Positions 18,430-26,635 of a stretch of DNA of 64,000 nt are shown one piece after another. The notes beneath the pieces are model-generated. The model saw only the letters and a list, made by a program, of their open reading frames with translations. It had not been told where the DNA came from and searched no databases. Positions within the stretch are counted from its first letter, which is position 1. Every line of letters begins with the position of its first letter. Source of the stretch: DASZCR01 sp964246705 (GTDB lineage Bacteria > Acidobacteriota > Blastocatellia > Pyrinomonadales > Pyrinomonadaceae); the NCBI GenBank assembly GCA_964246705.1, contig CAXTRQ010000005.1, forward strand, positions 1 to 64,000, read 5' to 3'. The position numbers were made by a program, and so were the translations under genes.

Positions 18430-18651
18430 ATGAACTTAGATAATTTGTTTGAAGAACTGAGCGTCACCGAATTGGAAGATCGTCTGGAACTGGCTGGTCG
18501 TTGCACTTGCCGCTCTGGCGGCGACGGCGGCAGCGGTCCCGGTAGCCCCGGCGGCGGCGGCGGCACCGTGGACATTCCGATCGGCGGCGGCGGCGGTGGT
18601 GGTGGTACTGATATCCCGGTTGATACCCCGATTTTTGTTCCGGCGAACTAG
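18430..18651 (+). CDS. RiPP-like precursor peptide, Arg-Cys-Thr-Cys-Arg centre, Gly-rich tail
   Basis: 73 residues. ATG 18430 follows AAGGAG with good spacing. Residues 1-23 form an acidic, Leu-rich helix-like leader (NLFEELSVTELEDRLELAG), the kind of sequence bound by RRE/PqqD domains. Residues 24-28 are R-C-T-C-R, holding the only two cysteines and two of the three arginines of the peptide. Residues 29-73 are low-complexity Gly-rich with two units of GGGGG-x(1-3)-DIP[IV] and end IFVPAN with a C-terminal Asn. The following genes encode a ureohydrolase (an Arg-to-Orn enzyme), acyltransferases and DUF692/MNIO enzymes, each matching a residue type available here. A hairpin separates it from the maturation genes. 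Precursor identity is inferred from context; no homologue is recognised. Confidence 0.8.
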   Translation: MNLDNLFEELSVTELEDRLELAGRCTCRSGGDGGSGPGSPGGGGGTVDIPIGGGGGGGGTDIPVDTPIFVPAN

Positions 18652-18695
18652 GAGTGGCGTAGCTTACCTCACGGGCGCTACACCACGCAGTTAAA

Positions 18696-18754
18696 GTAAG
18701 GACGGGTCTCGACCTGCAAGACCCCGGCGCGCCGTCTCCCGTCCTTACATTTTC
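18696..18754 (+). terminator. hairpin (partial terminator/attenuator) between precursor and maturation genes
   Basis: GTAAGGACGGG (18696-18706) pairs perfectly over 11 bases with CCCGTCCTTAC (18738-18748) and is followed by ATTTTC. The 31-base loop contains smaller stems (GGTCT/AGACC and the palindrome CGGCGCGCCG). Such read-through terminators commonly give more precursor than enzyme transcript in RiPP operons. Confidence 0.6.
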
Positions 18755-18804
18755 ATTCCTACACGCATTTCTCACACAGAGTTAAAGCCGAACAGTAAAC
18801 CCCC

Positions 18805-20130
18805 ATGTCCCAACTCGTAGAAGATACGCCACGATATTATCTCAACCCGACTGTGCGCATCTCGCCGCTTGACGTGAGCACCATCGGGACGCGCTATCTG
18901 GTAGAGGTTGACGGTGATCGTCATTTTGAAGTTCCAGAACGCATCCGTCAGGTCATCGAACTTTTGCGCGATGGCAAGGAGACGGCGCAGGAGATAGCGG
19001 CAGCGTTGCGCGTGGGGGGCATCCCCCAAGCTGAAGCCCCAATCGTGGAGCGGGTCATGCGCGGAACCCTAATGCCGCGCGGCATCGTCCATTGCCCGAC
19101 TGAAAAAGCCACAGACACGGTGGCGCTCAGGAAGAAACGCTCGTCACTCCTGACCATCAATCTCCCGCTGTTATCGGCAGAGATCATCAGACCCTTCACG
19201 GGGCCGTTGCGCTTCTTTTTCCGCAAGCCCGCGTTCATCACGATGCTCGCGGCTTCCGCCGCTGCACATATCTATTTTTATACGCACCTCTTTCCCAGCT
19301 TTCATTGGGCTGCGATGAAACTCCCACTGTCGCAGACCTTGCTCATTCTCGTGGTTATGAATCTCACCTGCATCTTCCACGAATTGGGACATGCGACGGC
19401 CTGCCGTTACTTCAACTGTCCACATGGGAAAATCGGGTGGGGCATCTACATCTACATGTTCGTGCTCTATACGGATGTCACACCCGCTTGGAGATTGAAA
19501 CGCCATCAGCGCGCGTTAGTTGATTTCGGTGGGATGTATTTCGAGCTGATCGCGGCGGTGTTAATTTTGGGGCTGATGCTGGACGAGCCGAGTCCACTCT
19601 ATTTTTACATCTTTGTCTTTCTGGATTTGAGCATCCTCCATTCGCTCAACCCGATGTTCAAGCAAGACGGCTACTGGCTCGTCAGCGACCTCGCAGGCAT
19701 AACTAACCTGAGAGATGTCTCGATGGAAGCCTTCTACTACGGAGTCGCCAAGCTGTTTCGCAGCAAGCAGAGTTTGAGTCCACGATTCCTTCAGTTGCCG
19801 TCGAAGGTGCGCTGGGCTTTGTGCACGTATACGGCGGCGAGCGTCGCCTTCTTCATCGCACTTATCTACTGGGTGGGGAAGGCCATTCTGCTTGAAATCA
19901 TCCCCGCCTACCCGCACACGTTGAAGCACCTGTGGGAACTTATAACGCGCGCTCCGCTCGACTATTCCGCATTGGTGCTGGCCGTTATTCATGTGACCTT
20001 CAGCACGCTGTTCGTCGTAGTGATGACGATAGCAGGGTTCCGCTTCCTAGTGTTCCTTCAACGCTCAATCAGCAAATTGTTTGGGAGCGGCACGGCGTTC
20101 GCTTCGACGCAAGGAGGTATTCAGCAGTGA
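18805..20130 (+). CDS. RRE-fused M50-type membrane metallopeptidase of the RiPP operon
   Basis: 441 residues. Residues ~8-95 resemble a PqqD/RRE domain (GTRYLVEVDGDRHFEVPERI then RQVIELLRDGKETAQEIAAA). A polytopic membrane region follows, with the zinc motif HELGH at residues 192-196 (IFHELGHATACRYF) and the third-ligand region LNPMFKQDGYWLVSDL (Asp288). This is the layout of the 'putative peptide zinc metalloprotease' (YydH-like, M50) proteins of RiPP clusters, which cleave peptides within the membrane or assist their export. Here it may remove the leader, making it both protease and part of the secretion route. Its ribosome site is weak. It ends in a four-base overlap with the next gene. 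Confidence 0.85.
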   Translation: MSQLVEDTPRYYLNPTVRISPLDVSTIGTRYLVEVDGDRHFEVPERIRQVIELLRDGKETAQEIAAALRVGGIPQAEAPIVERVMRGTLMPRGIVHCPTEKATDTVALRKKRSSLLTINLPLLSAEIIRPFTGPLRFFFRKPAFITMLAASAAAHIYFYTHLFPSFHWAAMKLPLSQTLLILVVMNLTCIFHELGHATACRYFNCPHGKIGWGIYIYMFVLYTDVTPAWRLKRHQRALVDFGGMYFELIAAVLILGLMLDEPSPLYFYIFVFLDLSILHSLNPMFKQDGYWLVSDLAGITNLRDVSMEAFYYGVAKLFRSKQSLSPRFLQLPSKVRWALCTYTAASVAFFIALIYWVGKAILLEIIPAYPHTLKHLWELITRAPLDYSALVLAVIHVTFSTLFVVVMTIAGFRFLVFLQRSISKLFGSGTAFASTQGGIQQ

Positions 20131-21326
20131 CGCAATACGTAAGATCGAGACATTTGCAGGTCGAGCACAGCGACGGCCAAAACTGGACAATCGCGCACGC
20201 GATGTTGGGGACGAGGTTACAGATCAACCTCGCCGCCTACAATTTTCTCCAACTGTTCGAGCAGCCCATCTCGCTGGAAGAACTCACGCGGCAGCCTTCC
20301 GCAGAGAAGGCGCGACCCTTCATAGATAAACTCGTCCGTAACCGCTTTCTTGTTGAAGCGCAGCGTGCCGAGACGGTTTTCGATAAGGTCGTGCAGCGAA
20401 GCTCGCCCCGTTTTTTTCACTGCCCACACGTTTCGGACGTGGCTTCAGCGACGCCGGACGTGACCTTCCTCGGCGTGCCGTTCGATTACGGAAACACGGC
20501 AGAACCGGGAGCGCGCTACGGCCCCAAAGCCATCCGCGAGGCTTCCGCCGCAGATTTCCATTACACGCTCGACTTCAACACACAGCAACCGAGCGGCTGG
20601 TACGACAACGGTTGGGAACGTCAAATTTTGCGCGGCGTGACGATGGCAGATGCGGGCGACATCTTTTTCTTTCCCGGCGAAGGCACGCAGCGAATCTTTC
20701 AGAAAATCACTCAAACGACCGGGGAAATCCTCAAACGCGGTTCGCTGCCCGTCATCATCGGCGGCGATCATTCGGTCACGTATCCGGTGCTCGCGGCCTA
20801 CGAGACCGACGTGGACATCATCCACATTGATGCTCACTCCGACTTCGCGACCTACTACCCGGAGATGGAAAACCATCACGGTAACGTCATGTCGCGCGTC
20901 ATGCAGTTGCCACACGTCGGGCGTTTTTATCAGATCGGGATTCGTGGGTTGACGGCGCACCCGCAAGGGCAGAGCCACGAGCGTGTCGCTTTGAAGGTCT
21001 CGCCGCAGAGCCTCCGGCGGCAGGGCGTGGAAGCCGTTCTGGGACAGATTCCGGCGCAGGGCAAGTACTACGTCAGCTTGGATATTGATGCGCTCGACCC
21101 AATGATCGCCCCCGCGACGAGCACACCCATGCCCGGCGGGTTGCAGTTCGAGCAGACCAAAGAACTGCTCTGGTCTATCGGACAGCACCGCGATTGCGTC
21201 GGGTTCGATCTGGTCGAAATCAACCCCAAGCGAGACGCCAATAATCTCACCACCTCGCTCGCCATAGAACTGATGCTGACGTTCCTCGCCGCGCACTTCA
21301 CGACTCACGGGGGCAGAGATGAATAA
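20127..21326 (+). CDS. peptide arginase (ureohydrolase) with N-terminal RRE-like domain
   Basis: 399 residues from GTG 20127, overlapping the previous stop (GTGA) and preceded by AAGGAGGTATT. Residues ~1-90 resemble a small PqqD/RRE-type winged helix (MLGTRLQINLAAYNFLQLFE then QPISLEELTRQPSAEKARPF). The remainder is a complete arginase/agmatinase fold with all metal-binding motifs: GGDHS (His215), DAHSD (Asp235, His237, Asp239) and SLDIDALDP (Asp319, Asp321), followed by APATSTPMPGG. Free-standing arginases lack the N-terminal domain, so a peptide substrate is likely. RiPP arginases (OspR type) turn peptidyl-Arg into ornithine plus urea. The precursor offers Arg24 and Arg28. The gene overlaps the next acyltransferase by eight bases. 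Confidence 0.85.
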   Translation: MTQYVRSRHLQVEHSDGQNWTIAHAMLGTRLQINLAAYNFLQLFEQPISLEELTRQPSAEKARPFIDKLVRNRFLVEAQRAETVFDKVVQRSSPRFFHCPHVSDVASATPDVTFLGVPFDYGNTAEPGARYGPKAIREASAADFHYTLDFNTQQPSGWYDNGWERQILRGVTMADAGDIFFFPGEGTQRIFQKITQTTGEILKRGSLPVIIGGDHSVTYPVLAAYETDVDIIHIDAHSDFATYYPEMENHHGNVMSRVMQLPHVGRFYQIGIRGLTAHPQGQSHERVALKVSPQSLRRQGVEAVLGQIPAQGKYYVSLDIDALDPMIAPATSTPMPGGLQFEQTKELLWSIGQHRDCVGFDLVEINPKRDANNLTTSLAIELMLTFLAAHFTTHGGRDE

Positions 21327-22545
21327 ATTAAGCGAACGCACCTCGACCGGGCTGACGCTCGTGCGCAGTCTGAAACAACTCATCGCCTCGCGTCGCCTCA
21401 AGGCATTTTTCCGAGAGGTCAAAGGAAATTATACCCTCACTTATTTGAACCTGTTTTTGTGCTTGCGTGATGTCTATTCAAGGCGTGAACTGGCGCGGAT
21501 TGCCAGACGTTGCGTCTGGAACAGAATGTATAACGATTTGGATGCCGAAGTTTTACGTGACATCACCTACCGGACGCACAACTTCGAGGTCATCGAGCGC
21601 GCGCTGGCCGAAGGGCGCGGCGCACTGCTCGCCACGCAACACGTCGGGCCTTATCGCCGGACGTTTCTCGAACTGATTCGTCGCGGGTACAAAGTTCAAC
21701 TTGTGTTGGACGCCGCCGGTTCGGTTAAGGTCTATGAACAGATCAAGAACTATTTCGCGCAGATGAAGACGGAGCACCTGCACGAGAATCTACAGGTGAT
21801 TAACGCCGAGCAGCCGAGATCGGCACGCCAAATTCTCCGCGCTCTCAAGCACAACGAACTGGTGCTTATCTACCTCGACGGCAACACGGGCGTCGGGGGG
21901 ACGGAGCAGGCCAACAAACATAACGTGCAGGTGAACTTCTTCGGGCAGAAAGTCTCCGTCCGCAAAGGGGCTTGCCATCTGGCGCACATCGCGCGGTCGC
22001 CGATTATTCCACTGCTCGCCAGTTGGCAGAACGGGACGCCCGTCATTGACGCCTTGACGCCCGTCGTCCCGCGAAGGGATGTCGAGATTGATGATTTTTG
22101 CCGCGCGGGTATGCAGGCTCTCTACGCCGTTTCCGAAGAATTTATCCGCGCCCGTCCGGAGCAGTTCGAGGAATGGTTTCACCTCCACCGCTGGCTCGCA
22201 CACGATGCGGCAGGGCAGAAAGCGCAGATTGACGTGTCCGGTTTGAAAGAAGCCTACGTGCGGTTTCAGCAGGAGTTAAGCGAAGGCACGTCGAGGTATC
22301 GCGTTGACGCCTCGAAAGTGTTGGTGTTGCCGGTGGGCGCAGGGGAACTGTTGGTGGATGGCGAGCACAGCAGGATTCTGAAGGTGCGCCCCGTCACGCG
22401 CGAAGTCGTCGCCGCTCTCTCGGCGGAAATCACGCTCGGCGGCCTTACGAAAAAACTGCGTGGGCGGCATTCCACACAGCATGTACTAGAGGAGTTGGTG
22501 CGGCTCAAGGGTCTTAACCTCCTCGAATGTCCGGTCGCTGATTAA
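21319..22545 (+). CDS. LpxL/HtrB-like acyltransferase fused to C-terminal PqqD-like domain (copy 1)
   Basis: 408 residues. Residues ~85-290 follow the lipid A lauroyl acyltransferase (Lip_A_acyltrans) pattern: GRGALLATQHVGPYRRTFLE (His108), ELVLIYLDGNTGVGG, VNFFGQKVSVRKGACHLAHI, ARSPIIPLLASW. In LpxL-type enzymes the His begins an HX4[DE] motif; here the +5 residue is Arg113, so the usual acid is absent. Residues ~330-405 (LVDGEHSRILKVRPVTREVV ... HVLEELVRLKGLNLLECP) look like a PqqD/RRE leader-binding domain, not present in lipid A enzymes. It therefore probably acylates the precursor peptide, the natural site being an amine made by the arginase. Interior start ATG overlaps the preceding stop. 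Paralogue of the next gene. Confidence 0.8.
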   Translation: MNKLSERTSTGLTLVRSLKQLIASRRLKAFFREVKGNYTLTYLNLFLCLRDVYSRRELARIARRCVWNRMYNDLDAEVLRDITYRTHNFEVIERALAEGRGALLATQHVGPYRRTFLELIRRGYKVQLVLDAAGSVKVYEQIKNYFAQMKTEHLHENLQVINAEQPRSARQILRALKHNELVLIYLDGNTGVGGTEQANKHNVQVNFFGQKVSVRKGACHLAHIARSPIIPLLASWQNGTPVIDALTPVVPRRDVEIDDFCRAGMQALYAVSEEFIRARPEQFEEWFHLHRWLAHDAAGQKAQIDVSGLKEAYVRFQQELSEGTSRYRVDASKVLVLPVGAGELLVDGEHSRILKVRPVTREVVAALSAEITLGGLTKKLRGRHSTQHVLEELVRLKGLNLLECPVAD

Positions 22546-22579
22546 CTTCGGATAGAGCACTCGGAAGGATTGTTGAGAG

Positions 22580-23881
22580 ATGAGCGCCAACTTACAGAGC
22601 GTCATGCACAAACAGAGATTGAGATTCGGTCTTCGACGCGTCGCGCGCTACGTGCGTAATGCGCCGAGGGTGTTGAATCACTGCCTGCGCTTTGACCAGA
22701 AGCGTCAATTTCTGGACACATTGCAAAACACTTATTACACGAACTACATCAATCTCTCGATGGCTTTTCGCGAGACGCACAATGATCGTCAGATACGCTC
22801 GCTGGCGCGTCAGGCGGTTTTTAATTATTTGACGAACGCTGTCGAGCGCACCTTTCCTGAGATATGGGAAGGGTTTGAGGTGCATGGGCTGGAAGTGTTG
22901 GAATCGGCGCTCGCGCTTGGCAAAGGCGCGATAGTCGTCAGCCAGCATTTAGGGCCGGAGCAATTCACGTTTCTTGAGTTGGCGACGCGCGGCTATATGG
23001 TCAACGCCTCGATTACGGAGAACGCCATCCCGCGTAGCAATCGCTGGATCGAGTACATCATTCAAAACCTGCGCGGAAGCAAACACGCCATTGACGGGAA
23101 GAAGATTGCGACCAACCTCCGCATCATCCGTGTCGAAGAATCGAGCAGCGCGTTGAAGATGGTGCGCGCCCTCAAGCGCGGCGAACTGGTGATGTTCAAC
23201 CTCGACGGGAATTTCGGGGCTGGCGACGATCTCCGCACGGCTCAGAAGAAGGTGCGCGTCCGCCTGCTCGGTCGAGAAATTCTTGCGCGCAAGGGCGCGG
23301 CCTATCTCTCTTACAAGACGGGTGCGCCCATCGTTCCAGTGATTCCACTCTGGCTTCCCGGCCAGCGTCCGCGCCTAACCTTTCATGAGCCTCTGGTCGC
23401 GCGCGAGGGTGAGACGCTTGAAGATTTCTGCCAGCGGACTCTCCAGCAGATGTATAGCCAGTTAGAGTCGCATGTGCTCGAAGACCCCGCACAGTGGGAA
23501 GTCTGGTCGGAGTTTTACAAGTGGGTTGCACCGGCCACAAAAATCAGGGAGGCGGAAAAGAATGGGGAGGCGGCTCGCGCGCATTACGAATACTTCAGTC
23601 GCGCGCTGGAAGAATCGCCCGACCTGCCGCTACGCGTCGACCCAAGACACGCTTTTATCGTGCGAATGAAGCGGCGTCACGTGCTCGTTGATCTGCGTAA
23701 CTTCCGCTTCTTCCTCGTGCCCGCAAGCACAGGGGAAGTTCTGCAACTGCTCTATCGCGGCGTCACACTGCAATCCGTGGTCGCAGATTTACGCCGCAAG
23801 CATGCGCCCGGACAGGTTTTGAAAGAATTGACGCGCCTGCGCGTGCTGCGCCTGCTCGACGTACAGCCCGACCAAGCCTAA
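22580..23881 (+). CDS. LpxL/HtrB-like acyltransferase fused to C-terminal PqqD-like domain (copy 2)
   Basis: 433 residues and a clear relative of the preceding gene. Core motifs are GKGAIVVSQHLGPEQFTFLE (His123), ELVMFNLDGNFGAGDD, VRLLGREILARKGAAYLSYK and APIVPVIPLWLPG. As in copy 1, the canonical acid five residues after His is missing (Gln128), although Glu127 sits one position earlier. The C-terminal ~80 residues (HVLVDLRNFRFFLVPASTGE ... QVLKELTRLRVLRLLDVQ) form the same PqqD/RRE-like fold. Two diverged copies would allow two acyl sites or two chain types. It is 34 bases downstream of copy 1 and 16 bases upstream of the first MNIO gene. Confidence 0.8.
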   Translation: MSANLQSVMHKQRLRFGLRRVARYVRNAPRVLNHCLRFDQKRQFLDTLQNTYYTNYINLSMAFRETHNDRQIRSLARQAVFNYLTNAVERTFPEIWEGFEVHGLEVLESALALGKGAIVVSQHLGPEQFTFLELATRGYMVNASITENAIPRSNRWIEYIIQNLRGSKHAIDGKKIATNLRIIRVEESSSALKMVRALKRGELVMFNLDGNFGAGDDLRTAQKKVRVRLLGREILARKGAAYLSYKTGAPIVPVIPLWLPGQRPRLTFHEPLVAREGETLEDFCQRTLQQMYSQLESHVLEDPAQWEVWSEFYKWVAPATKIREAEKNGEAARAHYEYFSRALEESPDLPLRVDPRHAFIVRMKRRHVLVDLRNFRFFLVPASTGEVLQLLYRGVTLQSVVADLRRKHAPGQVLKELTRLRVLRLLDVQPDQA

Positions 23882-23897
23882 AGACTGCGAGGAATTT

Positions 23898-24821
23898 ATG
23901 ATTGAAGTATTGGAACAAGTTGAAGCCGCAACGTGGGAAGAGCAACTGAAGGCCACCGCTCCGATGGGCGTCGGTCTCGGCTACGACGTGAACGCCGCCG
24001 GACTGGACTACCGCGACCTCTTCAAGCACCTCGGACGGCAGGTGGACTACCTTGAGTCTCACCCGATTTACCGCCAGCAGACAATTGACGAGATTTATCA
24101 GAACGTCGGCAGGGAAGTGCCATTCATACTGCATTACAACGACCTCGGCATCTGCAACCCGTCGCTCGAAATCGCCGACCACGCAGAAATCATCGAGGGT
24201 TTGCGCCGGAGGATGTCGCCGCCGTGGTTCGTTGAAGACTTCGGTTACTGGGCGCTGGACGGGCGGCAGTTTTACAGTTTCATGCCGCCAGTGCTGACGG
24301 AAGAATCTCTGGATGCGACGTGCCGAAACATGTCGGCGCTTCAGGAATCCGTGTCGCTGCCTTACCTGCCGGAAAACCCTGCCTTCATCTTCTCGGTCGG
24401 CCCGATGCACATTCTCGAATTTTCCGCCGAACTCAGTCGCCGCACAGGATGCGGCCTCCTGCTCGATGTCGGTCACCTCTACTCGTTTCAGGTGGCGCGC
24501 GGGTTAGACCCCATGCATAGCATCGGGCTTCTCCCGATGGATCGTGTTTATGAAATCCATGTCGCCGGAGGTGCGGTCGTCAATTCACGCTCCGGCTATC
24601 GCTATTACGATGATAACCACAGCCGCCCCATCGCGCCCGTGGTTCTGGAAATGCTTGCCGAGATTGTCGGCCACGCCAGCAACCTCCGCGCGCTCACCGT
24701 CGAAGTGGATTTCAACCTCGCCGCCAACGGCATTGACGACCCTCTGAAAACAGCCGTCGAGAATTTTCAGACGGTACGCGCCATCGCCGAACGCCATTGG
24801 CAAAAACCAACAGTGGAGTAA
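23898..24821 (+). CDS. DUF692/MNIO-like metalloenzyme (copy 1)
   Basis: 307 residues, a TIM-barrel of the DUF692 (multinuclear non-heme iron-dependent oxidative, MNIO) type. Recognisable motifs are VPFILHYNDLGI (His79), LPYLPENPAF (Glu159, Asn160), GCGLLLDVGHLYSF (Asp190, His193), DRVYEIHVAGG (His221), YYDDNHSRPI (Asp239, His241) and LTVEVD (Glu269). Known family members use two or three iron atoms to rearrange cysteine in peptides (methanobactin MbnB, TglH, bufferin enzymes). The usual S-D/E-H motif before the barrel's middle is replaced by VEDFGYW. GAGGA precedes the ATG. The next gene encodes a probable partner protein, as MNIO enzymes require. The precursor's Cys25/Cys27 are the obvious targets. 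Confidence 0.8.
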   Translation: MIEVLEQVEAATWEEQLKATAPMGVGLGYDVNAAGLDYRDLFKHLGRQVDYLESHPIYRQQTIDEIYQNVGREVPFILHYNDLGICNPSLEIADHAEIIEGLRRRMSPPWFVEDFGYWALDGRQFYSFMPPVLTEESLDATCRNMSALQESVSLPYLPENPAFIFSVGPMHILEFSAELSRRTGCGLLLDVGHLYSFQVARGLDPMHSIGLLPMDRVYEIHVAGGAVVNSRSGYRYYDDNHSRPIAPVVLEMLAEIVGHASNLRALTVEVDFNLAANGIDDPLKTAVENFQTVRAIAERHWQKPTVE

Positions 24822-24826
24822 ATCTT

Positions 24827-25717
24827 ATGTCGCTCGACACTCAAATCACGGTCGTCTGTCGCCTCACGGTGGATCACAATTTCCGCGAATCGTTTACGCA
24901 AACGCCTGACGAAACGCTTGCCCGCTACGGTTATAATTTGCAACCGGCGGAGCAGCAGGTGGTTGAGCAGGCGGCGCAGTTGTTCAAACAATTTCCCGAA
25001 CTGGCTGAGAACATCGAGGCCGTGGGTAGGCCGTGCCGGACGCATTTCCCGGCGACCTTTCATCTCACACAGGCGGAACTGGGAACGCAGTCCGACTTGA
25101 TCGAAGCATTCGTGCAATCGAAGCATTGCTGGCGACCGGGCGAGACTTGGACATCGGCACAACCCCACGCGTTGCGCTGGGAGGACAAGGCCAACCTGCG
25201 CGAACAGTTCAACTATACACTCGATTGTTTCTATCTCTTCATACGTGATTTGATCGGACAAGGACAGTTGCGGCGCGCGTGCTTGTCCGAAGTTTTGCAG
25301 TACGAGTATGACTGCTACCGTCTCCCGCTCGAATTATATCCGCAAGGTATTCAGCAACCGTTCAGCCCCGAAGGCGACGCGGATTTTCGGCAACTCTACC
25401 CGGAAGCCAATCCGTTCGTGCGGCTGCGAACCTACCTTTATCCGGTGACGGCTCTCACCGCACGGTACGGTGAGCATGAATACAAGCACGGCGAAGTTGC
25501 GCCCCAGCCGGAGACTGTGTTGTTCGGTTACGGTAACAATCGCTTCGTCAGGCTTAACCTGACACCCATCGCAGAGGAAATCTGGCGCAAGTGTGATGGT
25601 CGCCACTCGGTCGCAGACCTCGCGGCATCATCCGTAGATGCCGCGCCTGTTCTGAAGTTCCTACAACATCTGGCCGGGTACGGGCTGATTCAGCCCACGG
25701 CGAAGGCTGCTGTCTGA
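24827..25717 (+). CDS. MNIO partner protein with C-terminal RRE-like domain (copy 1)
   Basis: 296 residues, starting 5 bases after the MNIO stop. Residues ~15-50 (DHNFRESFTQTPDETLARYG) resemble the helical NHLP/Nif11-leader-like motif in which F-R-E precedes P-x-x-x-L-x-x-x-G. The middle is helical with no recognised domain. The C-terminal ~75 residues (VRLNLTPIAEEIWRKCDGRH then SVADLAASSVDAAPVLKFLQ) look like a PqqD/RRE winged helix. MNIO enzymes act with a leader-binding partner (MbnC, TglI, DUF2063-type proteins), and this position and domain fit that role. It is homologous in layout to 26636-27520. Not assigned to a named family. Confidence 0.65.
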   Translation: MSLDTQITVVCRLTVDHNFRESFTQTPDETLARYGYNLQPAEQQVVEQAAQLFKQFPELAENIEAVGRPCRTHFPATFHLTQAELGTQSDLIEAFVQSKHCWRPGETWTSAQPHALRWEDKANLREQFNYTLDCFYLFIRDLIGQGQLRRACLSEVLQYEYDCYRLPLELYPQGIQQPFSPEGDADFRQLYPEANPFVRLRTYLYPVTALTARYGEHEYKHGEVAPQPETVLFGYGNNRFVRLNLTPIAEEIWRKCDGRHSVADLAASSVDAAPVLKFLQHLAGYGLIQPTAKAAV

Positions 25718-25746
25718 ATCAGCTGAACACGATAGGAGAGGGTCGA

Positions 25747-26622
25747 ATGAATCACCAGAGTGGCTACCGTGTGGCGAAGAATGATCTTCCGTGGATTGGC
25801 ATCGGCATCGCTACGGAGTACGTCGGGAAGCAACCACTCTTTCAGCAGCTACACCATGAGCATGGAGACCTGCTTCAGTTCGTCGAGTATGGCGGAACGG
25901 TCGAATTCGGACTCGACGAGGGCATCCGCGAATGGGCGCAGGCAGGCCATCCGAGCACGTACCATTACCTCGACATCAACTTGTCGGACGGGTCGAGACT
26001 TTCGCAGGAATGGTGTGACGCCACGGCAGAATTAGCCCGCCAAATCAACTCGCCTTGGATTTGCGGCGATATCGGGTTGTGGTACTACGGTCAGCGATCA
26101 CTTAAAAATGTGATGCTCACACATCCGATTCTCAGCGTGGAGTCAGCCGCGCGGACGGCTGAAGCCATCGTCGAGTTGCAGGAGCGCACACGTTTTAACT
26201 GCCTGCCGGAGAACCCCCCAAGTCACGCCTATCTGGGCGACCTGCACTTGATGGACTACTTCGCGCGGGTGACTGAACAGGCCGATTGCTGGATGACGCT
26301 GGATTGCGCGCACCTGCTGATGTACCAGTACGCGCACAACTGCGACCCCCTGACCGGACTCGATAATTTCCCTCTGGAGCGAGTCGGTGAGATTCATATT
26401 GCAGGGGGCATGCTGATGGAACTGGCCGGACAACGCTACATCATTGACTCACACTTGCCGCAGATTCTTCCAGATGTCTGGAAGATCGTCGAATACGTGC
26501 TCGCGCGCGCCACCAACCTGCGCGCCGTCTGTCTCGAAGCTGAGGAACGCAATGGCCGCCGCGTGGCTGAGCTACTGCGACAGATTCACACGAGAGTACG
26601 CCGTTCCGCGCTGGCGGCTTAA
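25747..26622 (+). CDS. DUF692/MNIO-like metalloenzyme (copy 2)
   Basis: 291 residues. The same TIM-barrel signature as copy 1: TYHYLDINL (His73), FNCLPENPPSHAY (Glu155, Asn156), CWMTLDCAHLLMY (Asp186, His189), GEIHIAGGM (His217), YIIDSHLPQI (Asp234, His236), VCLEAE (Glu264). The S-D/E-H position reads ICGDIGLW, again without His. The two copies are strongly diverged from each other outside the metal motifs, which suggests different sites or reactions. A ribosome site GAGAGG precedes the ATG, and its own partner protein follows 13 bases downstream. Confidence 0.78.
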   Translation: MNHQSGYRVAKNDLPWIGIGIATEYVGKQPLFQQLHHEHGDLLQFVEYGGTVEFGLDEGIREWAQAGHPSTYHYLDINLSDGSRLSQEWCDATAELARQINSPWICGDIGLWYYGQRSLKNVMLTHPILSVESAARTAEAIVELQERTRFNCLPENPPSHAYLGDLHLMDYFARVTEQADCWMTLDCAHLLMYQYAHNCDPLTGLDNFPLERVGEIHIAGGMLMELAGQRYIIDSHLPQILPDVWKIVEYVLARATNLRAVCLEAEERNGRRVAELLRQIHTRVRRSALAA

Positions 26623-26635
26623 GGGAAGTAAGTTT

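Noticed and set aside
20445..21422. Long minus-strand open frame opposite the arginase
   Set aside because: Antisense shadow of a well-supported gene; the motif content belongs to the plus strand.
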